Shown in pieces: positions 1 to 8,534 of a stretch of 64,000 nt of DNA (the stretch's first letter is position 1; the number at the start of each line of letters is the position of its first letter). The stretch comes from an uncultured Cetobacterium sp. Lineage in GTDB: Bacteria > Fusobacteriota > Fusobacteriia > Fusobacteriales > Fusobacteriaceae. Both the position numbers and the translations under genes were made by a program. The DNA lies in assembly GCF_947072685.1 (NCBI RefSeq), contig NZ_CAMTIK010000005.1, positions 1-64,000 of the forward strand, given 5' to 3'. The notes below the pieces were generated by a model. The model saw only the letters and a list, made by a program, of their open reading frames with translations. It ran no database searches and was not told the origin of the DNA.

Positions 1-79
1 AGGACATATAGACCCCGGAGCGATGTCTTCATATTTAATAATAAAAACAATCTGTAAAAATTTAAAAGTAGGTGAGTGA
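1..79 (+). CDS. dhaL: Dihydroxyacetone kinase ADP-binding subunit DhaL, 3' end only
   Basis: The first 79 bases read in one frame as GHIDPGAMSSYLIIKTICKN followed by LKVGE and a stop (TGA 77-79). The G-H-x-D-P-G-A-x-S segment is the conserved C-terminal signature of DhaL, the subunit that carries ADP/ATP and passes phosphate to dihydroxyacetone bound on DhaK. Only about 25 codons are inside the window. The stop overlaps the ATG of dhaM (TGATG), so the two are translationally coupled, as is usual in PTS-dependent dhaKLM operons. The identification rests on the short motif plus the dhaM neighbour. Confidence 0.85.
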   Translation, partial: GHIDPGAMSSYLIIKTICKNLKVGE

Positions 80-474
80 TGTTAGGATTTGTTATTGTGT
101 CACATAGTAAGAGATTAGCTCATGAAGTGATAGAGCTGTGCAACGAGATGAAAAAATATGATTTCCCAGTAGTCAATGGGAGTGGGACATCAGGAGATTA
201 TTTGGGATCTGATCCAGTAATAATAGTTGAAGCAATAAAAAAAACATATGTAAAAGATGGAGTTGCGATTTTTGCTGATTTAGGGAGCTCAATTTTGAAT
301 TCAGAGTTAGCTATAGAATTTTTAGATGAAAGCTATGATAGGACGAAAATAAAAATAATGGATGCTCCATTGGTTGAGGGAGTAATAATGGCTATGGCAA
401 TAAATGATGAAAAATTAACATTGGAAGATTTGATAGAGGAGTTAAAAGGTTTTAAAACTCTAAATAAGGTATAA
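79..474 (+). CDS. dhaM: PTS-dependent dihydroxyacetone kinase phosphotransferase subunit DhaM
   Basis: DhaM relays phosphate from the PTS protein HPr to the ADP bound in DhaL, so that DhaK can phosphorylate dihydroxyacetone. The 131-residue protein is a single EIIA-mannose-type domain; the N-terminus reads GFVIVSHSKRLA, placing the phosphoryl-accepting histidine at residue 9, the position known for DhaM. A GTSGDYLGSDP loop follows at about residues 35-45. There are no fused HPr or EI domains as in the longer E. coli protein, so it depends on general HPr. I start it at ATG 79, overlapping the dhaL stop, rather than at the GTG at 76. A hairpin terminator follows the stop codon. Confidence 0.9.
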   Translation: MLGFVIVSHSKRLAHEVIELCNEMKKYDFPVVNGSGTSGDYLGSDPVIIVEAIKKTYVKDGVAIFADLGSSILNSELAIEFLDESYDRTKIKIMDAPLVEGVIMAMAINDEKLTLEDLIEELKGFKTLNKV

Positions 475-478
475 AATT

Positions 479-510
479 AAAGAGGCTGATTGTTTTCAGC
501 CTCTTTAATT
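479..510. terminator. Bidirectional terminator between dhaM and fruA
   Basis: An inverted repeat AAAGAGGCTGA / TCAGCCTCTTT with a short T-rich loop is flanked by A and T tracts, so it can end both the dhaM transcript (plus) and the convergent fru operon (minus). Confidence 0.85.
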
Positions 511-517
511 TTTATGG

Positions 518-2368
518 TTATATATTTTTAATTGGTTTTGTCAATCCAATTAATACACAAGTTAGTAAAGATCCAGCAGCAACTGCGAATAGATACATTA
601 AAGGGTTCGTAATGATAGGAAGAACAAACAAACCACCATGTGGAGCAGGTAGTTGGCATTTAAAAGCCATAGCTAGACCTCCTGCTAGAGCTGATCCAGC
701 AATACAGCTAGGAATAACTCTAATAGGGTCTGCTGCTGCAAATGGAATAGCTCCCTCTGTAATAAATGATGCACCCATTATATAATTTGTTAAACCAGCT
801 TCTCTTTCTTCTTGGTTAAATTTATGTTTAAAGAATGTTGTAGCAAGAGCGATACCTAATGGTGGTGTCATTCCACCAGCCATAACTGCGGCATGAGGAT
901 AGTAGTTACCTGCAGCAATAGCAGCAATACCAAATGTGAATGCAGCCTTATTTATAGGTCCACCCATGTCAATAGCCATCATACCACCAACAATAACACC
1001 TAAAAGAATTAAATTTCCAGTTCCCAAACCATTTAAAAAATTAGTTATACCAGAGTTTAAAGCAGCAACAGGAGATATAACCACTAAATACATTAAAACA
1101 CCAGTTATTAAAATACCGAAAAGAGGATAAAGTAGAACAGGTTTAATCCCTTCTAATTTTTCAGGTAATTTAGAAAATAGTTTTTTTAATAAAACTACAA
1201 CGTAACCCCCGATAAAGCCTCCTACGAGCCCACCAAGAAATCCGCCACCATTGTTAGCTGAGATAAGTCCACCAACCATTGCAGGAGCAAATCCAGGTCT
1301 ATCAGCGATACTCATACCTATAAATCCAGCTAAAACAGGAACCATTAAGAAAAATGCATTTCCGCCACCTATATCCATAAGAAGTTTAGCTATCGGACTA
1401 AAAGTAGAATCAGTAGGATCAGATGCTTTTATACCGAAGATGAATGATATAGCGATTAAAATTCCACCACCAACAACAAAAGGAAGCATGTTAGATACAC
1501 CACTCATAAGGTGTTTGTAGAACCCTTTTCTTTCACTTCCAGAAGATGATTTTGCCGTTTCTTTAGAAGAGTATATTTGTGCTTTTTGATCTAAAGCGTT
1601 TTGAATTAGTTCTTGAGGTTTTTTAATACCATCTTTAACACCTACAATTTCAACATGCTTACCACTAAATCTAGCCATTTCAACATTTTTATCAGCAGCT
1701 ATAATAATACCTTTAGCATTTCTTATATCCTCATCTGTAAGTTGATTTTTAACACCAGTAGATCCATTAGTTTCAACTTTTATATGGACTCCCATCTCTT
1801 TAGCTTTTTTGTTTAAAGCTTCAGCAGCCATATATGTATGTGCAATACCTGTAGGGCAAGCTGTTACAGCTAGGACATCAAAAGTTTTATTCTCTGAGGA
1901 TACAAGTGTTTCACCAATTTTTTCCTCTTTTAAAAGAATGTCTAAAACTTCTTGTTCAGATTTAACTTGAAGCAGTTGCTCTCTTATATCGTCATCTAAA
2001 AGTAATGAAGAAAGTTGTGAAAGAGTCTCGATATGAGAATCAGTAGCGTTAGCAGGTGCCGCAATCATGAAAAATAGAGTAGAGGGCTCTCCATCTAAAG
2101 AATCGTAATCAATTCCACTCTTAGATAGTCCAAACGCAACTGTAGGTATTTTTACAGAATCAGATTTCCCATGTGGAATAGCAATTCCCTCTTCAAGACC
2201 TGTAGAACTTTGTTCTTCTCTTTTTAAAATTGTTTTTTTAAACTCTTCTTTATTGTTTAATCGCCCATTAACATATAGAATTTCTACAAGTTCATCAATA
2301 ACATCGATCTTATTTTTAGCTTTTAAATTTAACTTGATACAGTTTTTAACTAACATTTTTTCTAGCAT
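518..2368 (-). CDS. fruA: Fructose-specific PTS EIIABC permease
   Basis: This 616-residue membrane protein takes up fructose and delivers fructose 1-phosphate to the cytoplasm. Domain order is A-B-C: an EIIA-fructose domain at about 1-150 with the phospho-histidine in GIAIPHGKS (H66); an EIIB domain from about 163 with the phospho-cysteine in VTACPTGIAHTYMA (C171); then a multi-helix EIIC domain from about 285, with Gly-rich membrane segments and the GGMTPPLG and EGAIPFAAADP motifs. Length is normal for this fused type. The start codon directly abuts or overlaps the fruK stop, and it is the last gene of fruR-fruK-fruA. HPr must come from elsewhere, since there is no FPr-like domain. Confidence 0.95.
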   Translation of the reverse strand: MLEKMLVKNCIKLNLKAKNKIDVIDELVEILYVNGRLNNKEEFKKTILKREEQSSTGLEEGIAIPHGKSDSVKIPTVAFGLSKSGIDYDSLDGEPSTLFFMIAAPANATDSHIETLSQLSSLLLDDDIREQLLQVKSEQEVLDILLKEEKIGETLVSSENKTFDVLAVTACPTGIAHTYMAAEALNKKAKEMGVHIKVETNGSTGVKNQLTDEDIRNAKGIIIAADKNVEMARFSGKHVEIVGVKDGIKKPQELIQNALDQKAQIYSSKETAKSSSGSERKGFYKHLMSGVSNMLPFVVGGGILIAISFIFGIKASDPTDSTFSPIAKLLMDIGGGNAFFLMVPVLAGFIGMSIADRPGFAPAMVGGLISANNGGGFLGGLVGGFIGGYVVVLLKKLFSKLPEKLEGIKPVLLYPLFGILITGVLMYLVVISPVAALNSGITNFLNGLGTGNLILLGVIVGGMMAIDMGGPINKAAFTFGIAAIAAGNYYPHAAVMAGGMTPPLGIALATTFFKHKFNQEEREAGLTNYIMGASFITEGAIPFAAADPIRVIPSCIAGSALAGGLAMAFKCQLPAPHGGLFVLPIITNPLMYLFAVAAGSLLTCVLIGLTKPIKNI

Positions 2369-3297
2369 TACATTCCTCCAATTTCATATTTTCGTATTTC
2401 TATTTCCTTCAATAAATTTTTTGTTGTTTCAAATTTTGCAAGCCCTCTAGAGAAAGCGGTAGCACTACCGGAAGCAATACCATATTTATAGCATTTTTCT
2501 AACTCGAAATTATTATTCAGACCATATATAAATCCACCAATCATAGAGTCGCCAGAACCGTTAGAACTAATTAACTCCCCTTTGGGAACACCAGCTATAT
2601 ATACAGAATCCTCTGTGATAAAGATAGAGCCTTTTGCTCCAAGTGAAATAAGTACATTTTGAGCACCTAGAGTTTGCAATTTTTTTCCGGCGTGAATAAG
2701 TTCTTCGGTTGTTGAAAAGTTAGTTTTAAAGAATTCATTTATTTCGTCTTGATTTGGTTTAATTAGAAAAACTCCTTTTTTTAAAGCTTTTTCAAAAGGT
2801 TCACCACGAGTGTCAAGAATAACTTGAACCCCTTCAGCAAGAGAATCAATGATATCGCTATAAATTGAAGTGGGTAAAGATGTTGGAACACTCCCGGATA
2901 AAGAAAGAATATCTCCTTTTTTTAGATTTTTTTTTAAATACTCAAGAAGTTCAGAAACACTTTTAGCTTCAATAGTAGGAGAAGTCCCAGCAATTTCACT
3001 TTCTAGTCCGTGGTTGTTGATTTTGATATTTATTCTAGTGTCCTCTTTAACTTTGAAGAGTTTTGTTTTTATGTCATCAGCTTTTAAACTTTCCTCGATA
3101 AAAGTACCTGTGAATCCACCAATAAACCCTAAGCAAATTGATTCAGTATTATAGTTTTTTAAAATTTTGGAAACATTTATTCCTTTTCCGCCAGGAAGTT
3201 TATATGTTTCTTTGGGGATATTTAAATCTCCTTCAACAAAGGACTCGAAAGATAAAAAGTAGTCCAATGCAGGATTTAAAGTCAATGTATAGATCAT
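2368..3297 (-). CDS. fruK: 1-phosphofructokinase
   Basis: FruK phosphorylates the fructose 1-phosphate made by FruA to fructose 1,6-bisphosphate. The 309-residue sequence has both PfkB-family signatures: LPGGKGINVSKIL near residues 34-46 and NGSGDSMIGG near 246-255, with D250 as the expected catalytic base. It begins with the family-typical N-terminus MIYTLTLNPALDY. It lies between fruR and fruA with 1-4 base overlaps on both sides, so the three genes are one transcript. Tagatose-6-phosphate kinase is a close relative, but the fruA context favours FruK. Confidence 0.95.
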   Translation of the reverse strand: MIYTLTLNPALDYFLSFESFVEGDLNIPKETYKLPGGKGINVSKILKNYNTESICLGFIGGFTGTFIEESLKADDIKTKLFKVKEDTRINIKINNHGLESEIAGTSPTIEAKSVSELLEYLKKNLKKGDILSLSGSVPTSLPTSIYSDIIDSLAEGVQVILDTRGEPFEKALKKGVFLIKPNQDEINEFFKTNFSTTEELIHAGKKLQTLGAQNVLISLGAKGSIFITEDSVYIAGVPKGELISSNGSGDSMIGGFIYGLNNNFELEKCYKYGIASGSATAFSRGLAKFETTKNLLKEIEIRKYEIGGM

Positions 3298-4049
3298 TTG
3301 GTTACCTCCACTTTTGTTAATTGATAGTATTCTTTTGGAAGAACTGAATCAGTAATCAGAGTTCCCACTCTCAATGAGGAGAAATTGATAAAGCTATTTT
3401 TTTCAAATTTTGAATTATCACAAAGAAAAAAAATGTTATTTCCTCTGGAAATAGCTTGACTTTTAACCATGGCCTCCTCAGAATCAGGAGTACTATAACC
3501 ATCTAAATTAAAAGCGTTAGCTCCAATAAAAACACAGTCAAAATTAAATGTTTTCAAATATTCAACGGCAGAAAATCCAGTTGTACAACTTGTTTTACTT
3601 TTGATTTTCCCGCCAATAAGATAACTTTCAATTTCGTAGTTTTCAAGCTCTTCAATTAAATTTAATCCATTAGTGACTACTTTTAAATTAAGTGCTTTTA
3701 AGTACTTTATCATTTCTAAAGTAGTAGTACCAGCATCTAAAAATATACATGAGTCATTTTGAATAAAAGATACAGCTAGTTTAGCAATTTTTTCTTTTTC
3801 AGTTCTATTGATATTTTTTCTATATTGGATATTGAAATCCTTTGAAATATTTGAAGAAATATTTAAAATAGCTCCGCCATGTACCCTCTTTAATAATTCT
3901 TTTTTTTCAAGAGAGGATAGATCTCTTCTAGCGGTCGCCTCAGATATATTGAGAAGCGTAACTATTTCTTTTATTTTTATGCTTTCTTTTTGTTTTAAAA
4001 GTTCTAAAATAGAATTTTCTCGTTCTATATTTAACAAATTAATCACCAC
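3294..4049 (-). CDS. fruR: DeoR-family transcriptional regulator of the fructose operon
   Basis: The protein has an N-terminal DeoR winged helix-turn-helix (about residues 5-60, IKEIVTLLNISEATARRDLS, then a RVHGGA wing) and a C-terminal DeoR sensor domain of the ribose-5-phosphate-isomerase fold (FLDAGTTTLEM, VVTNGL, FIGANA). Members next to fruK-fruA usually repress the fru genes and are released by fructose 1-phosphate. The first possible start is a GTG at 4049; a TTG at 4040 would give the more typical N-terminus LLNIEREN, with GTGGTG upstream, and may be the true one. It leads the fruR-fruK-fruA operon, so autoregulation is likely. Confidence 0.88.
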   Translation of the reverse strand: MVINLLNIERENSILELLKQKESIKIKEIVTLLNISEATARRDLSSLEKKELLKRVHGGAILNISSNISKDFNIQYRKNINRTEKEKIAKLAVSFIQNDSCIFLDAGTTTLEMIKYLKALNLKVVTNGLNLIEELENYEIESYLIGGKIKSKTSCTTGFSAVEYLKTFNFDCVFIGANAFNLDGYSTPDSEEAMVKSQAISRGNNIFFLCDNSKFEKNSFINFSSLRVGTLITDSVLPKEYYQLTKVEVTK

Positions 4050-4064
4050 TTTCTTTATGAAATT

Positions 4065-4116
4065 ATATTATCATAGTGTAGAATAAAAATCAATCATTTT
4101 CTTTCAAAAACAATCA
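4065..4116 (-). promoter_or_regulatory. Putative fru operon promoter with repeated CAATCA operator half-sites
   Basis: Read on the minus strand there is a TTGATT -35 (4088-4093), a 17-base spacer and a TAATAT -10 (4065-4070) just before fruR. On the plus strand CAATCA occurs at 4091-4096 and again at 4111-4116, exactly 20 bases (two helical turns) apart and overlapping the -35. Such spaced direct repeats suit a DeoR-type repressor. The promoter is well formed; the operator is an inference. Confidence 0.6.
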
Positions 4117-4196
4117 AAACAAGTCACGGATAATTATTTAGAGGAATTTAAAGGAATTTTTAGGATAAAATATAATATAAAATGAGGAGGTATTTT

Positions 4197-4817
4197 ATGA
4201 TGGAAAAATTAGATTTTACAGATAAAATAATAGGAAAAGAAAAATATTTTAATTCAGCTGTGCTTGTTTTAGTTGTGGAGTTAAAGAATAAATTTTATAT
4301 TTTATTTCAAAAAAGAGCCAAAGGAGTCAGACAGGGTGGAGACATCTCTTTTCCTGGTGGGAAAGTAGAGCAGGGTGAAACAAGTTTAGAAGCGGCCTTA
4401 AGAGAATGTTATGAAGAGGTCGGATTATCAGGGGAGAGAATTGAAGTTAAAGGGAAACTAGGAACTTTAATAATTCCTTCTGGGATTTTGGTTGAAGCTT
4501 TTTTGGGCTTTATTAAAATGGATGATTTAAATGATTTGAATATAAATGAAAAAGAGGTTGAGGAGTGTTTTTTAATACCTTTAGATTTTTTTAAAACAAC
4601 TGTTCCAAGAATAGAGAAATTAGAAGTAGAAACAAAACCATACTATGAAGATAATGGAATAAGATATTACTTTCCGGCAAAGGAGTTAAACTTGCCAGAG
4701 ATGTATCATATTCCATGGAAAAGTCCACCTAGAGAGGTGTATATGTATATATATCAAGATAGAGTTATCTGGGGAATAACTGCTGAAATAGTTAAAGAGG
4801 TCTTAAAGTATGTATAA
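4197..4817 (+). CDS. Nudix hydrolase, CoA pyrophosphatase type
   Basis: A complete Nudix box is present (G-x5-E-x7-R-E-x2-E-E-x-G: GGKVEQGE, then the RECYEEVGL part), preceded by ILFQKRAK and the GDISFPGG stretch that marks the CoA diphosphatase subfamily (NudL/YeaB, NUDT7/8). Such enzymes split CoA or oxidised CoA into 4'-phosphopantetheine and 3',5'-ADP in the cytosol. The frame opens at 4182, but GAGGAGGT at 4184-4191 sits five bases before ATG 4197, so I start there (206 residues). It is a single gene between divergent fru and convergent cit operons, with its own terminator. Substrate is inferred from motifs only. Confidence 0.8.
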   Translation: MMEKLDFTDKIIGKEKYFNSAVLVLVVELKNKFYILFQKRAKGVRQGGDISFPGGKVEQGETSLEAALRECYEEVGLSGERIEVKGKLGTLIIPSGILVEAFLGFIKMDDLNDLNINEKEVEECFLIPLDFFKTTVPRIEKLEVETKPYYEDNGIRYYFPAKELNLPEMYHIPWKSPPREVYMYIYQDRVIWGITAEIVKEVLKYV

Positions 4818-4850
4818 AAAAAGAGACTGATTTTTTTCAGGCTCTTTTTT
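4817..4850. terminator. Terminator between the Nudix gene and citXG
   Basis: AAAAAAGAG-A-CTGA pairs with TCAG-G-CTCTTTTTT (one internal mismatch) across a T-rich loop, and T and A tracts flank both sides. It serves two convergent genes. Confidence 0.75.
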
Positions 4851-4865
4851 ATTTTTTTTAGATAT

Positions 4866-6212
4866 TTAAAAAATAGATTTTATACTTTGTAGAAAAATAG
4901 TAACTGCTAAAAGATCGGCTGCTCCACCGGGACTAATTCTTTTTTCAGAGTATCTCTTTTCAATCTCCTTTAAAAGGGAGATATCTAAAGATGTATTTTG
5001 AAAATTAGAGTGAAGTTCCATAGCTTCGGATTTAACACTATTTAAAATATCAATATCGTGTCTGTGTAAAATAGTGGTATCTTCTAAAGAACTCATAAGA
5101 AAAATTAGAGTCCTTATCATAGCAGAGTTTACATTTTTTTCCTTTAAAATTGAACTCTCAAATATGTCGATAGCTTCATTAAAGATAATATTTAGACCTT
5201 TTTTTACAATTCCTCTCACACCGACAATTCCATGATTTAAAAAAAGTTTTTCTCCATGAGTTAGAGTGGTTTTGGATTTTATATTCTCAAAATCTTTTAA
5301 GATATCTTTGCACATCTCTGAGATTAAATTCGAAATATTTTCAAATTTAAGATTTTCAAATTTAGCTTTAGAAGACATAGCAACAGATATTCCCATTAGA
5401 AAAATCATTCCCTTATGCGTATTAACATTTTTAGTAGCTTGAAACATCTCTTCTTCAGATATTTTACCCATATATCTAATTTTTTTGAAAATTAAATCTA
5501 GAGGAAGAGGAGAGTAACCTGCTTTTGAAACATCTTTTAAGTAGGGACTCATAGCAAAACTACTGTCTAAAAAGGTAAAGAAATCCATATCTTTGTGTGC
5601 ACCTTGAGTTAGAGGTGAAACAAGACCAAAAGATGGAGAGGCTGACACCTCCAAAACAATAGATTTCAATGCTTTATTGGATAAAAAATTAGATAGAGTC
5701 TCTTGAGCCTCTAAAATTTTTAAATTTTGTTCGTATTTTTGTTGGATGATATCTTGTAGTTCTTTATGTGAATGTGCTCCAGTTCGACCACAAATAAAAG
5801 CCATATTATTACAGATAAGACATTTTCTTTTTTCTCCACCTAAATCTGTTCTTGAAAAAGCATAACCATTTTCATCAAATATATCAATATCAACACATCT
5901 ACCAAGAGTATGATTTTCCTCTAGCGACATGGCAATTCTTTTAAGCTCAAGACCTAAACAATCGATTGAAAATATATATGTAGGGCCCTCTATTGAAGAA
6001 ATATGCTCAGTCGTAAGAATATCGGTATTGAAAATTTCCAAAATCTCTTTTTTAATAGTTTCAACAATAGCCTTAGGAATAAAGTTATTCTTATCTTCCC
6101 CGGGGTAATTAGCTCTTAAAACTAGAATTGGTTTTTTAAATTTATTTATAATAGAGTTTTGAATTTCAACTCTTTTTTCTCTCATTAATAAGAACTCTTC
6201 TAAATTAAACAT
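4866..6212 (-). CDS. citXG: Fused CitX-CitG: apo-citrate lyase phosphoribosyl-dephospho-CoA transferase / triphosphoribosyl-dephospho-CoA synthase
   Basis: These activities make and attach the prosthetic group of citrate lyase. Residues about 1-170 are CitX-like (REKRVEIQ, GRCVDIDIFD, RTDLGGEKRKCLIC, GRTGAHSHKEL), the part that transfers the phosphoribosyl-dephospho-CoA arm to the acyl carrier subunit CitD. Residues about 175-448 are CitG-like (EVSASPSFGLVSPLTQGAHKDMD, HGE, SPGGAADLLA), the part that makes the prosthetic-group precursor from dephospho-CoA and ATP. The CitX-CitG fusion is known in other bacteria. It follows citC by five bases. No citD, citE or citF gene is in the window. The first ATG lacks a good ribosome site, so coupling to citC is likely. 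Confidence 0.92.
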   Translation of the reverse strand: MFNLEEFLLMREKRVEIQNSIINKFKKPILVLRANYPGEDKNNFIPKAIVETIKKEILEIFNTDILTTEHISSIEGPTYIFSIDCLGLELKRIAMSLEENHTLGRCVDIDIFDENGYAFSRTDLGGEKRKCLICNNMAFICGRTGAHSHKELQDIIQQKYEQNLKILEAQETLSNFLSNKALKSIVLEVSASPSFGLVSPLTQGAHKDMDFFTFLDSSFAMSPYLKDVSKAGYSPLPLDLIFKKIRYMGKISEEEMFQATKNVNTHKGMIFLMGISVAMSSKAKFENLKFENISNLISEMCKDILKDFENIKSKTTLTHGEKLFLNHGIVGVRGIVKKGLNIIFNEAIDIFESSILKEKNVNSAMIRTLIFLMSSLEDTTILHRHDIDILNSVKSEAMELHSNFQNTSLDISLLKEIEKRYSEKRISPGGAADLLAVTIFLQSIKSIF

Positions 6213-6217
6213 AAATT

Positions 6218-7252
6218 TTAGTGAACAGAACTAGAATTTTTTATTCTGTCTGTAATCTCCTTTCCTTTTTCGGATTGCAAGAACTCTAAAGTTGTAGCAG
6301 GAACAATTTTTGAAATTTCATCCCAGTTCCCATCCTTTAATAATTCACGAACATTTGAGGCACTTATAGCAACTTTATCATTTTCTTTTCTAGGTATAAT
6401 ATATACATTCAATCCGAACTCTTTAAAAGTTTCTATCATAGTTTGGTTATATCTATTTGTAATTTCACAAAATGGTTCTTCACCAACAAATCTAGTAGAA
6501 ATATTGAGTTTTTTACAAAAATGTTCAGCGGTAATTCTTGTGTCAAGTTTCATAAACTCAGTTAGAGAATCATCCTCTTTTCGAAGAAAATAATTGGGAA
6601 AAGTTGCTGATGAAATAACATATTTAGAACTTGGAAGAACAGTGACATTTTGTAAATGAGAAGTTCCTTTTTTTACGAGATCAATTCTATCTACAAATGG
6701 AAAAGATGATTTATCCTCTTCGACAACTAAAACTAAAATATTATCCATCTCTTGGGAAGCTTTTTCTATAAGGTATAGATGTCCCAACGTAAACGGATTA
6801 CAATTCATAATTAACAAACCGTTACTTGAATTATCAGACCAATTTAAACTAGTTTTTATATTTGCAATAGTTTTATCAATAGAGTTTAAACCAATCTCTA
6901 AAAGGGCAACTTTATCAGTTTTGCTGATAGGTTTAAATCCAACCCCTTTGAAAATATTTTCATTGGATGGTTTTGTAAAAACAAATGAATGAAAAATACC
7001 TTGGTCAAAAGATTTATTTAAAAGCGTTGTAACCAGAGTGTTAGTAACACCTTCTCCCCTCATCGAGTCGTCTATTGCAAAACATTTAATGATATCTTTT
7101 CCTTTTGATGCGGTAGCAACGATTTCTTCATCCTTTCTTATAACTAAGGAGCAATCAATTGTTTCGTCAAAACTTAGATCAAACTTTTTTAAAAAAGATT
7201 TCAGTTCGTTTTTTTGATAATTACTATTTAAATTTATCGTTTCTATATTCAT
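6218..7252 (-). CDS. citC: [Citrate (pro-3S)-lyase] ligase
   Basis: CitC acetylates the thiol of the citrate lyase prosthetic group with acetate and ATP, switching the lyase on. The N-terminal 130 residues resemble a GNAT acetyltransferase fold (CFAIDDSMRGEGVTNTL, VGFKPISKTD). The C-terminal part is a nucleotidyltransferase domain with NPFTLGH at 152-158 as the HxGH-type ATP site, followed by ASNVRELL near the end. The 344-residue length is normal for CitC. Its ATG shares one base with the stop of the upstream lipoprotein gene (TAATG), so the two are translationally coupled. Confidence 0.92.
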   Translation of the reverse strand: MNIETINLNSNYQKNELKSFLKKFDLSFDETIDCSLVIRKDEEIVATASKGKDIIKCFAIDDSMRGEGVTNTLVTTLLNKSFDQGIFHSFVFTKPSNENIFKGVGFKPISKTDKVALLEIGLNSIDKTIANIKTSLNWSDNSSNGLLIMNCNPFTLGHLYLIEKASQEMDNILVLVVEEDKSSFPFVDRIDLVKKGTSHLQNVTVLPSSKYVISSATFPNYFLRKEDDSLTEFMKLDTRITAEHFCKKLNISTRFVGEEPFCEITNRYNQTMIETFKEFGLNVYIIPRKENDKVAISASNVRELLKDGNWDEISKIVPATTLEFLQSEKGKEITDRIKNSSSVH

Positions 7253-7770
7253 TACTGTTGAACAACTCCCTCTTTAATAATCTGTAATTTGTTGGTTATA
7301 TCTTCGATATATTGTGTAAAGATACTTTGAGATTCAGTGAGAATCTCACTCTTAGAAAGAGTATACACAGTATAAGATTTATTATTTTCTATCCAAGAAT
7401 CTTTTTCAATAGATTTTTGGATTAACTGCGTTGCAGTGTAGTCCATTAAATCAGAAAGAGCAGGAGATAGAACTTTTTTAATATGTGGATCTGCAGGTAC
7501 TAAAAAGGATTTGAAAATAATCGCTTCCTCCGTTAGAATTTTATTCTTTAATTTGTCTTTTGCTTCTTTAGAAGCTTTTCCTTTGGCAATTAGGGCACCA
7601 CTGCTACCTATTTTAGATGAACCAATAGCCAAAATTTCATTTTCAGAATCAAAAGATGAGGTTATTCTATCGGCATTTTCAGATGTAGACATAGGGTTTT
7701 GTAGCTCGGGTAGGTTAGTACATCCGAATAATAAAAATAAAAAAATAGTTGAAATAATTTTTTTTAACAT
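7252..7770 (-). CDS. Small lipoprotein of unknown function, LPP20-like
   Basis: The first 16 residues are a lipoprotein signal with a lipobox ending in LLFGC, so the mature protein would be acylated at Cys16 and tethered to a membrane. The mature part has an AIGSSKIGSSG...AKGKASKEAKDKL stretch resembling the conserved region of LPP20-type lipoproteins, in which a short strand precedes an alpha-helical segment. A GGGGGG ribosome site precedes the ATG. It sits between a chorismate-mutase-like gene and citC in one tight minus-strand operon, with a one-base overlap to citC. I cannot assign a function, and the link to citrate metabolism is only positional. Confidence 0.7.
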   Translation of the reverse strand: MLKKIISTIFLFLLFGCTNLPELQNPMSTSENADRITSSFDSENEILAIGSSKIGSSGALIAKGKASKEAKDKLKNKILTEEAIIFKSFLVPADPHIKKVLSPALSDLMDYTATQLIQKSIEKDSWIENNKSYTVYTLSKSEILTESQSIFTQYIEDITNKLQIIKEGVVQQ

Positions 7771-7796
7771 AAAATCCCCCCTGTAAATTTTGTAGA

Positions 7797-8489
7797 CTAA
7801 AGACTTGGAACAAAACCAAGTATTTTAATCTCTTCATCATCCAATTTTTCCAAATCTAAAGAGTCTATAGAACTAAAAAAAAGATTCTCTTTTATTTGGT
7901 AGGACGAGGTGTTAATTTTACTTTTAGTTAAAATGTAGGTGATATCTCCAGGACTATTTATTTCATTGGGATATTTAGAAAGAAGGTACAATCTGTTATG
8001 ATTGACTTCTGTAGTATTTATAATAAACCAATCACAATTTTGTAAAGCTAGAATTATCTCTTCAGATAAAGGAGATAAAATATAGCTTATATTTTGAGTA
8101 TCTGTAAAAAAAGTGTTTAAATTTTGAAAAATTATAGGTTTAACATACTCACCGAAAATTTTTTTTAAACCTAATAAAGAGATAGAATCTTGAATAATAG
8201 CAACAGAAAGAGTGTCTTCTAACTTTCTACAAAAGGAGATTATCTCAGTATAAAAACTTTGAACTTCGTTGGCAGATAAATTGGAGAAAGTAGCTAATTT
8301 TTTGAAGATAAAAGCTTCTCTTTCAGGTACGTAAACTCTAGCATTTGTTCGCAATTTATTCAAGCCAACTTTATGAACTAAATCCATTCGTTTTAAAATT
8401 AACTCTATGATATTTTTATCAACTTCGTCAATTTTTTCTCTTAAATTAGTAAGATTAGTTGTAATTTTAATCACCCATCCTATGAACAT
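7797..8489 (-). CDS. Chorismate mutase (AroQ-type) domain protein with an unassigned C-terminal region
   Basis: Residues about 12-95 match the all-helical AroQ chorismate mutase fold: LREKIDEVDKNIIELILKRM, then KVGLNK, VYVPERE and a last helix ending FCRKLED. AroQ domains turn chorismate into prephenate for Phe and Tyr synthesis. The remaining ~135 residues (from TLSVAIIQD on) show no prephenate dehydratase or dehydrogenase motif that I recognise, so this is not a normal PheA or TyrA. Start is uncertain: ATG 8489 is used here, but GTG 8474 is possible, with AGGATGG close by. It is the first gene of the operon leading to the lipoprotein, citC and citXG, and is divergent from accD. Confidence 0.7.
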   Translation of the reverse strand: MFIGWVIKITTNLTNLREKIDEVDKNIIELILKRMDLVHKVGLNKLRTNARVYVPEREAFIFKKLATFSNLSANEVQSFYTEIISFCRKLEDTLSVAIIQDSISLLGLKKIFGEYVKPIIFQNLNTFFTDTQNISYILSPLSEEIILALQNCDWFIINTTEVNHNRLYLLSKYPNEINSPGDITYILTKSKINTSSYQIKENLFFSSIDSLDLEKLDDEEIKILGFVPSL

Positions 8490-8534
8490 TATTAATACAT
8501 ATTTTATAATATAAAGGTATCAAAATCAAATAAA

